Origin: Denitratisoma oestradiolicum
Lineage (GTDB): Bacteria > Pseudomonadota > Gammaproteobacteria > Burkholderiales > Rhodocyclaceae
Direction of reading: 5' to 3'
NCBI RefSeq assembly: GCF_902813185.1
Contig: NZ_LR778301.1
Span: 1,364,001 to 1,428,000, forward strand
DNA: 64,000 nucleotides
This document shows, one piece after another, positions 52,226 to 60,466 of this stretch (its first letter is position 1; the number at the start of each line of letters is the position of its first letter). The notes under the pieces were generated by a model. That model did not search any database, was not told the DNA's origin, and saw only the letters and a program-made list of their open reading frames with translations. A program made the position numbers and the translations under genes.

Positions 52226-52945
52226 ATGACGAATACCTTGAAGATCGTCTACCGCCTACGCGCCGAGGACGGCGACAGCGCCGAGTTCGTGATAGGTCTC
52301 GATGACCAGACCCTGGCTCTGCAAGTCGTGCCGCGCCCTGATCCCCCGGCCTGGGTCCAGCTCGCCCACCACCAGTGCCGGGACTGTCCCCTCGACGCGC
52401 AGCAGGTTGCCCTTTGTCCCATGGCGGCGGCCCTGGCCGACCTGCTGGATTTCGCCCGTGGCCTGGTGTCCCACAGCACCGTGGCGGTGACGGTGAGCAC
52501 GCCCGAGCGGGAGATCAGTGCCGTCACCACGGCCCAGCGGGCGCTCAGTTCACTGATGGGTCTGATCATGGCCACCTGCGCCTGCCCGGAAGTGGCCTGG
52601 CTGCGGCCCATGGCGCGCTTCCATCTGCCCCTGGCCAGCAGTGAGGAAACCATCTACCGCGCCGCCTCGATGTATCTGCTGGCCCAGTATTTCCGCCAGA
52701 GGAACGGCGCCGCCCCCGACTTCGCCCTGGAAGGGCTGCGCGATCACTACCAGCGCATCCATGTCATCAACGTCGCCATGTCCGAACGCCTGCGGGGCGC
52801 GGTGGAGCGGGACGCCTCCATCAACGCGGTGATCCTCCTCGACCTGTTCGCCAAGGCCATGCCGGATTCCGTCTCCGAGTCCCTCGCCGAACTGGAATAT
52901 CTGTTCCGGCCTTATCTGGAGACCGGCGGGGAAGGGGGACGCTGA
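52226..52945 (+). CDS. Conserved protein of unknown function with Cys-rich N-terminal part
   Basis: A 239-residue cytosolic protein that I do not recognise. After a short beta-rich start (KIVYRLRAEDGDSAEFVIGL) comes HHQCRDCPLDAQQVALCPMA, three cysteines in a compact arrangement that could bind metal, then a long mostly helical body (RHDYQRIHVINVAMSER-like repeats of Leu and Ala). GAGGAGG lies 8 nt before ATG 52226; the frame also runs upstream to 52142, but those codons look non-coding. It may belong to one of the DUF families seen beside PAS/GGDEF signalling genes, but I cannot confirm this. Confidence 0.75.
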   Translation: MTNTLKIVYRLRAEDGDSAEFVIGLDDQTLALQVVPRPDPPAWVQLAHHQCRDCPLDAQQVALCPMAAALADLLDFARGLVSHSTVAVTVSTPEREISAVTTAQRALSSLMGLIMATCACPEVAWLRPMARFHLPLASSEETIYRAASMYLLAQYFRQRNGAAPDFALEGLRDHYQRIHVINVAMSERLRGAVERDASINAVILLDLFAKAMPDSVSESLAELEYLFRPYLETGGEGGR

Positions 52946-52969
52946 CGGTTGTCAATGGGGCGCACCGGT

Positions 52970-53386
52970 TCAGTGCTCTGCTTCTACCGTCAGTTCCTTG
53001 ATGAAGGTGATGCGGAGGAAGTTGCGCTGGATCAGTCTGCTGTAGAAGTTCGTCATCACCCGGCCGTCGCCGTAATGGATGATGCTGCCGATTCGGATTT
53101 CTTGCCGTGGTACGGCTATCCACTGGATGCCAGACGCCCCTTCCACTTCGAGGTAGGTGAACTGGTTGGTGTTGGTGGTGCTTCGCACTTGGCCCTGATG
53201 GCGCAGTTCCTCGGATCGGGCAGGGCTGCCGGGCATCAGGATGTCCATGGCCTGATTGGCGCTGGGATGGCCGTGGGGTGGCTCCGCCACCGCTGGTAGA
53301 GTCAGTCCAGGGCGAACAGGGTCAGAAAGGTCAGGAGGGCGGGGGGGAATGCTGCATGGGCTTGTCGCGAGGCCTGGGCATTTCAT
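52970..53386 (-). pseudogene. NrfJ-like periplasmic OB-fold gene, apparently frameshifted
   Basis: The C-terminal part (about residues 60-138: FTYLEVEGASGIQWIAVPR, IGSIIHYGDGRVMTNFYSR) resembles NrfJ-type small periplasmic OB-fold proteins. The N-terminal part in this frame reads like noncoding DNA (low third-position GC). A convincing signal peptide, PPALLTFLTLFALD, sits in a neighbouring frame just before LTLPAVAEPP and ends in a stop. Two one-base losses (one possibly in the C7 run near 53341-53347) would explain it. An internal start at 53248 could still give a short cytosolic product. It follows the rhodanese gene by 24 bp. Confidence 0.55.
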
Positions 53387-53410
53387 GAGGAGTAGCCGTC
53401 GTTCATGGGA

Positions 53411-53854
53411 TCAGCAGTGCTGCTTGGCCCGGCAGGTGGCGATGGCCTGGGCTGCGGGTACCAGGGGTCGACCTGCGCCGGCCCAGGCCTGGATGCCGCC
53501 CTTGACCGCATAGACCCTGGCGTAGCCGGCCTGGTCGGAAAGGAAACGGCTGACGGCTTTGGTGCGGTTGCCGCTGCGGCAGATCAGAATCACCGGCTCT
53601 TCCGGCTTGGCGACGGTCCTGGCTTTTTCCAGCCAGGCGGCGGGATCTGACTTGCCGTTCCGGTCGAAATAGGTGAACAGGTGGCTGCCGGCGACAATGC
53701 CGGATTCTTCCCATTCCGGGGCGGTGCGCACATCGATTACCGGTACCCGTTGATCCAGCAGGCGGGCGAATTCCGTGGTGTCTATGTCGATGACTTCGGC
53801 GTTGGCGGCCAGGGACTGGAGGATGAGAAGGCTGGTGACAAAAACTTTATTCAT
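53411..53854 (-). CDS. Secreted rhodanese-domain sulfurtransferase
   Basis: A 147-residue single-domain rhodanese with a signal peptide (MNKVFVTSLLILQSLAANA). The CDC25/rhodanese elements are VPVIDVRTAPEWEESGIVAG and the active-site loop ICRSGNRTKAVSR with catalytic Cys. It would move sulfane sulfur or handle thiols in the periplasm. AGGAG lies 6 nt before the ATG; an upstream in-frame extension lacks a ribosome site. It is 28 bp after the TonB-like gene, in the same orientation. Confidence 0.9.
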   Translation of the reverse strand: MNKVFVTSLLILQSLAANAEVIDIDTTEFARLLDQRVPVIDVRTAPEWEESGIVAGSHLFTYFDRNGKSDPAAWLEKARTVAKPEEPVILICRSGNRTKAVSRFLSDQAGYARVYAVKGGIQAWAGAGRPLVPAAQAIATCRAKQHC

Positions 53855-53882
53855 GATGGCTCCTGATGAATCTGGTTGGTCA

Positions 53883-54527
53883 CTACCGAGATTGGACCAC
53901 CTCTTCATCGCTTGGGTTTCCTGGCCTGCCGGCTGGTGGAGGCGGGTCGGCCGAGCTGTAGTCGATGGCCAGATCAATCTCGAAGCGCTGTCCCCGCAGG
54001 GTGTCGGGTACCGGGGTGTGGCTGGCGGCCAGGCGCAACATTTCCAGTGCGGCCTGATCAAGAATGTCATGGCCGCTGCCGCTGAGCAGCCGCAGGCTCT
54101 GGGGTACGCCGCCCGTGTCCACCGTCAGGCGCATGGCCACGCGTCCGTCCCAACCGGCTTCCCGGGCCTGGGATGGATAGCTACGAAAGTTGGCCGCCAT
54201 GCGGCCCAGGGCGAAGTGATACTGACGCAGCCCGGCTCCATCGATCCCCGGACCGGTTGCCTGCAAAGGTGAGATTTCCTGGTTGGCAGTGTCGCTGGTG
54301 GTGTGGTCATAGCTGCGCTCCACGGGTTGCGGTGGGGTTGGGGCGAGGTCCGTCGCGGTGGTATCCGGCGGGGCCAGCACTGCCGACGTGACGGCCAGCG
54401 GGCGCAACTGGGCGCGCAGCGTACCAAGGCTGGCGGTGGTCGGCGGGCTCAGGCCCGGCGCCAGGGCCAGGCCGTGGACGACGAGGGAAATTGCCAGGGC
54501 CTGGACGAGGGGACGGTCGATTCTGAT
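53883..54527 (-). CDS. TonB-like energy transducer protein, start codon unclear
   Basis: A TonB-family protein. The C-terminal domain (FRSYPSQAREAGWDGRVAMR, LLSGSGHDILDQAALEML) is the receptor-binding fold, with a Pro-rich linker before it. The hydrophobic anchor PLVQALAISLVVHGLALAPG, including the S-x3-H residues TonB uses to contact ExbB/ExbD, is encoded upstream of the first normal start (TTG 54407). No ATG/GTG/TTG precedes it in frame. GAGG lies 9 nt before an ATC at 54527, which I take as the likely (rare) start, or the start was lost by mutation. It would energise outer-membrane receptors such as the one at 14647. Confidence 0.7.
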   Translation of the reverse strand: MRIDRPLVQALAISLVVHGLALAPGLSPPTTASLGTLRAQLRPLAVTSAVLAPPDTTATDLAPTPPQPVERSYDHTTSDTANQEISPLQATGPGIDGAGLRQYHFALGRMAANFRSYPSQAREAGWDGRVAMRLTVDTGGVPQSLRLLSGSGHDILDQAALEMLRLAASHTPVPDTLRGQRFEIDLAIDYSSADPPPPAGRPGNPSDEEVVQSR

Positions 54528-54677
54528 GGCGTGGAACCTCGTGGGATAGGGAAAGGCGCCGGAGATGTTCCCGGTGGCCCCGAATACCAGCGGAAATTCT
54601 ACCCCAGCCCGGATAGCCCTTCTGATTCATGACGATGGAGTGGGGCGTAGGTCTTTGGCTCTATTACTTTCGTTCAA

Positions 54678-54707
54678 TTGACAGGTTGGAAGTCCCAAGC
54701 GGAGAAT
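54678..54707 (+). promoter_or_regulatory. Candidate promoter for the HD-GYP gene
   Basis: TTGACA (54678-54683) and GAGAAT (54702-54707), 18 bp apart, 119 bp before the HD-GYP ATG. It lies in the 299-bp divergent gap to the TonB-like gene; I see nothing else in that gap. Confidence 0.4.
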
Positions 54708-54826
54708 TTGCCCATGCTGATCTTATGGAAATAGAGCCGACTTCAAACGGCTCAATCCCTCCATAAATATTCCAATGACACCTTTCGGCGGCTTCGAATC
54801 GATGTCCAGCACACAGCAGAGGAGAC

Positions 54827-56137
54827 ATGATCGTGATGTTCAATTCCGTGAACCAGTACTGTCTCAACAGCATCGTCGCGCTTTCCGAAGTCTGCCCGGT
54901 TTCCGCCGATGAAGACATTCTCGACGAACATGGCAACAAGCTCTGGGCAAGGGGTCTGAGGATTTCACGGGACCTCCAGGAAAGGCTGTTGCGGCGCAAG
55001 CTGGCCCGGCCGATCGAAACAACGCTGACTGCCGAGGGCGCCATCACCTTTGTTGATGTCATTCGGGACTGTCGCCATCTGATCGCCGAGCAAACCCTGC
55101 TGGCGAAAGTGGCGGGAGGACATTCAGCCCAGGCCCTGATCGATGATCTGCGCACAGTGCCCATTCCCGGTCCGCTGCGCCTGCTGCTGACCGCCGTGCG
55201 CGATCAATATCCGGAGGGCTACCGGCATATGCTCAGTTGTGTCGCGGTCAGCGCCGGCATTGCCGCGCGCACCGATCTGCCAGACCATGAAGCCAAGCTG
55301 CTGCTGATAGCTGCCTTGCTCCATGATCTGGGCGAGATGTACATCAATCCCGACTACGTCAGAAATTCCGATCAACTGAACTGCGCCGAGTGGAAGCATG
55401 TGGCCAGCCATCCACGGGTAGGCCAGATGCTGATCCAGGAAATGACTTCGCTGCCACCCTCGGTGGGTATCTGCATCCTGCAACATCATCAGCGTCTGGA
55501 TGGCAGCGGTTACCCTCACTACGATACCCATATGCCCCAGCATCCCCTGGGGGCGTTGCTGGCAACGGCGGATGCGGCGTCGGCCATCATCATGCGCAGT
55601 GGTCCAGGCGCGGTTTCCCGGGTCGGGCTGGCGCTGAAAATCGTTCCCGAAGAATTCGACCGTCAGTTTGTTTCCGCCCTGCTCCATGCCTTCGGCGACG
55701 ATGAGGAAACGGTGGCTTGCGACGAGCTGGATTGCCAATGCGCGGAGCGGGCCGCTGCCATATCGGCAAGGCTCGGCAAGGCGATGGATATCGGCGAGGC
55801 GCACTGGACGAAAAATCGGGGGAGGTGCGGCGGCGAACTGGTGGGTAGCGTCCTGGGTGTATTGCACAACATTGAAAAGTCCGTACGCGCCACCGGCATT
55901 CTGGAGCTGGAACCCCTGGGCGATCTGGAGCAAAACCAAGAACTCCTGAATGAGATCCGTTTGGTGATCATGGAGCTGGAGTGGCGTATGCGCAATCTGG
56001 CCCGCAATCTTTACATTCGCGCTGAAGCCAAGGGTGATAGGGAGTTGCATGAACTCTGGCCCCTGATCCGGGTTCTCGACGATACGGTGCCATGGGACCC
56101 GACATCGCCGGATGCCGATTGGTCTTCGGCCCATTGA
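54827..56137 (+). CDS. HD-GYP domain protein, probable c-di-GMP phosphodiesterase
   Basis: A 436-residue protein. The HD pair is in LIAALLHDLGEMYINPDYV (His166, Asp167) and the GYP motif in LQHHQRLDGSGYP (His220, His221, then DGSGYP), so the metal site of an active HD-GYP phosphodiesterase is largely kept. The N-terminal part (1-110) has no recognised domain and there is no membrane segment. A roughly 150-residue helical tail follows the domain and may bind a partner. Two starts, 54827 and 54836, share the AGGAG. It is followed by the kinase gene after 291 bp. Confidence 0.87.
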   Translation: MIVMFNSVNQYCLNSIVALSEVCPVSADEDILDEHGNKLWARGLRISRDLQERLLRRKLARPIETTLTAEGAITFVDVIRDCRHLIAEQTLLAKVAGGHSAQALIDDLRTVPIPGPLRLLLTAVRDQYPEGYRHMLSCVAVSAGIAARTDLPDHEAKLLLIAALLHDLGEMYINPDYVRNSDQLNCAEWKHVASHPRVGQMLIQEMTSLPPSVGICILQHHQRLDGSGYPHYDTHMPQHPLGALLATADAASAIIMRSGPGAVSRVGLALKIVPEEFDRQFVSALLHAFGDDEETVACDELDCQCAERAAAISARLGKAMDIGEAHWTKNRGRCGGELVGSVLGVLHNIEKSVRATGILELEPLGDLEQNQELLNEIRLVIMELEWRMRNLARNLYIRAEAKGDRELHELWPLIRVLDDTVPWDPTSPDADWSSAH

Positions 56138-56428
56138 CACGCTGCCGCCTCAAGGACAGTTGAACCGTCCTGGCTTGTCGGATAGCATTCCCACGCTGAT
56201 AGTCGGCACTGGTGAATATTTGCCCCTGCCCTGGCGCGGGAGGTGAAACGCCAGATTTGATCCGGAACTCCGGCCCAGACATCCAGGGGCTGCGTGGCCG
56301 GCATGACTCGCGGGGAGCTTGGCTTTGTGTATCCATTTTGTCCGGAGTCATCCGGCCCATGAACTTGCTCTCATCCCATGGCCTGTCGGGGTCGTCACTC
56401 ATGGGATATCGAATTGAACCCGGTGGAC

Positions 56429-59400
56429 ATGCAGCAGGCTGCGCTGCGGGTGCTGATCGTCGGCGGGGACTCCCCATCCTTGCAGCGGCACGGAGCTCTG
56501 TTGCGCCAGCGGGGACTGGATGTTCGGGTCGAGGACAGTGCGGCAGAGGCGCTGGGCGCCCTGAACTCTTTCGCTCCCGAGCTGTTGCTGCTGGAAGTCC
56601 GTGATGCGTCGGAGGACGATGCGAATCTGATTCGCCAGACCCGTGGGGCTGTTTCCCAACAGGATTTGCCGGTTCTGCTCCTGACGCCCCAAGCGGGGAG
56701 CGAGGCCCAGAGACGAATGTCGTCCCTGGGGTGCGGGGGCGATCTGTTCCTGACCAAGCCGGTGGATACGGACTATCTGCTGTCCATCGTCCTGGCGCGG
56801 GCGCGGGAATTCCGCAGAATGGGGGAGACCCACCAGGCCCTGAGCCATTCCCTGAGGGATCTGGACCGGCAGCGCCAGGTCCTGGATGCCCACGCGGTGG
56901 TCAGCATGACGGATGCACGGGGGGTGATCACCTACGCCAACGAGCGTTTTTGCCAGGTCAGCGGCTATTCCCGTGGGGAATTGATTGGCAACACTCATGG
57001 CATCCTGAAGTCCGGCATGCACCTGGACAGCTTTTATCAGGAAATGTGGAAAACCATCGCTTCCGGCCGCACTTGGCAGGGCGAAATCTGCAACCGCAGC
57101 AAGCAGGGCAGCTTGATCTGGGTCAATGCCACGATCATGCCTTTCCTGGACGAGCAGGGGCAGCCCCGGCAGTACATCTCCATCCGCACCGAAATCACCG
57201 AACAAAAGCTCCAGCAGCAGCGCCTGGCGGAAAGCGAGCAGCGCTTCCGCCGTCTGGCGGATTCGGCGCCGGTATTGATCTGGATGGCTGATTCGAGGGG
57301 TGGCGGCACCTACTTCAACCGCACCTGGCTGAGCTTTACTGGCCGTTTTCTGGAGCAGGAACAGGGCATGGGCTGGTTCGGCGGCGTACATCCCGAGGAC
57401 CGGGAGGCCCTGTTGCAGTTGTATGACGAAGCGGTCAAGAGGCAGGGTGAGTTCGATGCCGAATTCCGCCTGCGCCGCCATGACGGGGAATACCGCTGGT
57501 TTTCCGCCCATGGGCAGCCCCGGTTGAATCCGGAAGGCGGCTTCGAGGGCTATGTGGGTTCCTGCACGGACATCTCCGCCCATGTTGCCCTGCGGCATCA
57601 GTTGCAGCGGGTCGAGGAGCGACTGATCTACGCCCTGGAGGGCACCGGCCAGGGGGTCTGGGACTGGAATCTCTTGACCGGCGAGGTCCATCGATCGGCC
57701 CAATGGAGGGCCATGCTGGGCTATGGCGACGGAGACGCTGCGGGAGATCGTGGCGGCGTCGACGTGGATATGCATCCGGACGACCGAGAGCACTATGCCC
57801 TTGACCTGACACGCCACCTGCGTGGTGAAACCCGGATTTTCGAGAATGCCCACCGTCTGCGCTGCAAGGATGGTAGCTATATCTGGATGCTTTCCCGGGG
57901 CAAGCTGGTCAGCCGTGATGCCGAGGACAGGCCTGCCCGCATGGTGGGCACCGATACCGACATCTCGGCCAGGAAGAGCGCGGAAACCCAGTTGCTGCGG
58001 ATGCGCGACATTGCGGCGGAGATTCGCGACATCCAGTCTCGTTTCATCGCCGGCGAGGCCCGCGACACAATTTTCGCCTCGATCCTTGAGGCCATCCTGC
58101 GTTTCAGCGGCAGCCCCCTGGGATTCGTCGCGGAACTGGTGCGGGATGGGGATGGCGCCCCCTATTTGCGCACCAATGCGATCTCGGACATTGCCTGGGA
58201 CGAGGACTCCCGGCGGCGATTCCGGGTGTCGGGCGGCATGGAATTCCGCAACTTGGACAACCTGCTGGGGCAGGTGATCCAGACCGGGATTGTGGTGATT
58301 GCCAACAATCCGGTCGGTGACCCGTGGCGGGGTGGTCTTCCGTTCGGTCATCCTGTCGTGAAGCGCTCCCTGGGGCTGCCCATTCATCGGGGAGAGGAAC
58401 TGGTGGGCATGGTGGGGCTGGCCAATCGTGCCGAGGATTACGACCAGCTCCTGGTGGAGGAATTGCAGCCGCTCCTGGCGACCTATGCCACCATCGTGGT
58501 GGCGGTACGTTCGGAGAATCGCCGCCAGCAGGCCGAGACGGCACTCCAGATGCTCAACGCGGAACTGGAAGCGCGGGTCGACAAGCGTACCCGGGAACTG
58601 GCGGCCTCCTATAGCCAGCTTCAGGAAGAAGAGCAGTTCCAGCGGGCGCTGTTTGAAATTGCGCCCGTGGGGTTGGCCCTGTTCCGCATCAGCGACGGCT
58701 GTCTGCTGGATTGCAATCCAGCCTTCGCGCGGATACTGGAATTCCCCATGGAGGATCTGGTGGGGCGGATTTACCATGATCTGGTGCTGTCGGATAAGCG
58801 GGCCACTGGCCCGGGCGAATTCGAAATCCTGCGGCAGAGCGGCTCCTTGAGGGGGCATGAAACCAATTATCGGACCCGTTCCGGTGTCCAGGTGCCGGTT
58901 CGGCAGTCCCTTCGGCTGGTGGAGCGCAAGGGTGTGCCCATGGCCTGGCTGGTGGCGGAGGATATCCGTGAGCGTCAGCGCCGAGACGCGGTGACCGATC
59001 ATCTGACCCGGCGCATCGCCACCCTGACCGGGCAGCAGTTGTTCGATGCCGTTTGCACCAGCCTGAGCCAGTTGCTGGGGGCTGAACAGGTGTTCATCGG
59101 CCGGGCGCTGCCGGAATGGGGCAGCATTCGGGTGCTGGCCTGGAAAATCGGGGAGGACTGGGGTGCCCCCAACAGCCATTTTCATGGCGGCGCACTGTTC
59201 GATGCCGTCACAAGTTCGGGAGAACTGATCTGCCACGAACGGGTGCAGGAATTGTTTCCCGACCAGTTGTGGTTGCGGGCACGAGAAGTGAACAGCTTCG
59301 TGGCCCTGCCACTGACCGATTCCAGTGGCGCCACCATGGGAGTGCTGGGGGCCATGAGCCGGGCGCCGTTTGCCCTGCCGCGGGGAGAGCTGATTTCGAT

Positions 59401-60466
59401 GTTGCAGCTCTTTGCCGTCCGGGTCCGCTCCGAGATGCAGCGCATCGGCGCCGAGCAGCGCTTTCACGACCTGTTTCAGTTTTCTCCCGAGGCCATCGTT
59501 CTTGCCGACGGTGAGGGACGCATCCGCCAGGTCAATGAGGCAGCGCCCAGGCTGTTCGGCTATGGACCGGTGGAAATGGCGGGGCGTGGCGTGGAGGAGC
59601 TGCTGCCCGCCGAGTTGCGGCAGCGGCATATGGGTTACCGGCAGGACTACATGAAGCGGTCCATGCCGCGCATGATGGCATTCGATCGCAAGGCGGAACT
59701 TCGCGGCCAGCGACGGGATGGCAGCACTTTCCCATTGGAGGTCAGCCTGGTGCCGGTGGAGACGGAGCAGGGGCGCTGGGTGGCGGCGGTGATGCGCGAT
59801 ATCTCGGAGCGGACGGAGGCCCAGCAAAAGATTCAGGCGTCCCTGCGGGAAAAGGAGACCTTGCTCAAGGAAATCCACCATCGGGTGAAGAACAATCTCC
59901 AGATCATTGTCAGCCTGCTGGACATGCAGGCCGAGCGTCTGGCCCTGGGCGCAGCCCGCAACGCATTGCTGGACAGTCAGCATCGGGTGCGCTCCATGGC
60001 CCTGATCCATGAGCGGCTCTATCGCAACGACGACCTTGGGGGCGTGGATTTTGGGGAGTATCTGCAAAGCCTGGTGCGGGTGCTCTACCGTTCCTATCAG
60101 GTCGATGGCTGCCAAGTTAAATTGGAACTCGATTTGGACAGTATCCGGCTCAACATTGATACTGCCGTTCCCTGTGGCCTGCTGATCAACGAAATGGTGA
60201 CCAACGCATTCAAGCATGCCTTTCATGGCCGCAAGGAAGGTCAATTGCGGGTGAGTCTGAAGGAGGTGGGCGGGGAAGTCCTGCTTACCGTGGCCGATGA
60301 TGGTCCGGGCATTCCCGCCGGATTCGACTGGAAGAAATCCGATTCCCTGGGGGCCATGCTGATACATACTCTGAGCCGGCAGATCAAGGCGGCCATGACC
60401 ATCTTCGGCCCGCCGGGCACCGTCTATACGCTGAAGTTCAAGGAACTGCGCTATGCGCCCCGTTGA
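56429..60466 (+). CDS. Soluble multi-PAS/GAF sensor histidine kinase (HWE/HisKA_2 type) with degenerate receiver
   Basis: A 1345-residue cytosolic sensor. Residues 1-125 are a receiver-like fold in which the phosphate-accepting Asp is replaced by Glu56 (LLLLEVRD). Then PAS domains begin near 150, 272 and 397, a GAF near 528-694, PAS near 740, a second GAF near 866-1000 and a last PAS near 1011. The kinase has the H-box KEIHHRVKNNLQIIVSLLDM (His near 1150) of the HisKA_2 family and an HATPase domain with LINEMVTNAFKHAF and DDGPGIP. No membrane helix is present. Its end overlaps the hybrid kinase gene by 14 bp, so the two are coexpressed. ATG 56429 was chosen. Confidence 0.88.
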   Translation: MQQAALRVLIVGGDSPSLQRHGALLRQRGLDVRVEDSAAEALGALNSFAPELLLLEVRDASEDDANLIRQTRGAVSQQDLPVLLLTPQAGSEAQRRMSSLGCGGDLFLTKPVDTDYLLSIVLARAREFRRMGETHQALSHSLRDLDRQRQVLDAHAVVSMTDARGVITYANERFCQVSGYSRGELIGNTHGILKSGMHLDSFYQEMWKTIASGRTWQGEICNRSKQGSLIWVNATIMPFLDEQGQPRQYISIRTEITEQKLQQQRLAESEQRFRRLADSAPVLIWMADSRGGGTYFNRTWLSFTGRFLEQEQGMGWFGGVHPEDREALLQLYDEAVKRQGEFDAEFRLRRHDGEYRWFSAHGQPRLNPEGGFEGYVGSCTDISAHVALRHQLQRVEERLIYALEGTGQGVWDWNLLTGEVHRSAQWRAMLGYGDGDAAGDRGGVDVDMHPDDREHYALDLTRHLRGETRIFENAHRLRCKDGSYIWMLSRGKLVSRDAEDRPARMVGTDTDISARKSAETQLLRMRDIAAEIRDIQSRFIAGEARDTIFASILEAILRFSGSPLGFVAELVRDGDGAPYLRTNAISDIAWDEDSRRRFRVSGGMEFRNLDNLLGQVIQTGIVVIANNPVGDPWRGGLPFGHPVVKRSLGLPIHRGEELVGMVGLANRAEDYDQLLVEELQPLLATYATIVVAVRSENRRQQAETALQMLNAELEARVDKRTRELAASYSQLQEEEQFQRALFEIAPVGLALFRISDGCLLDCNPAFARILEFPMEDLVGRIYHDLVLSDKRATGPGEFEILRQSGSLRGHETNYRTRSGVQVPVRQSLRLVERKGVPMAWLVAEDIRERQRRDAVTDHLTRRIATLTGQQLFDAVCTSLSQLLGAEQVFIGRALPEWGSIRVLAWKIGEDWGAPNSHFHGGALFDAVTSSGELICHERVQELFPDQLWLRAREVNSFVALPLTDSSGATMGVLGAMSRAPFALPRGELISMLQLFAVRVRSEMQRIGAEQRFHDLFQFSPEAIVLADGEGRIRQVNEAAPRLFGYGPVEMAGRGVEELLPAELRQRHMGYRQDYMKRSMPRMMAFDRKAELRGQRRDGSTFPLEVSLVPVETEQGRWVAAVMRDISERTEAQQKIQASLREKETLLKEIHHRVKNNLQIIVSLLDMQAERLALGAARNALLDSQHRVRSMALIHERLYRNDDLGGVDFGEYLQSLVRVLYRSYQVDGCQVKLELDLDSIRLNIDTAVPCGLLINEMVTNAFKHAFHGRKEGQLRVSLKEVGGEVLLTVADDGPGIPAGFDWKKSDSLGAMLIHTLSRQIKAAMTIFGPPGTVYTLKFKELRYAPR

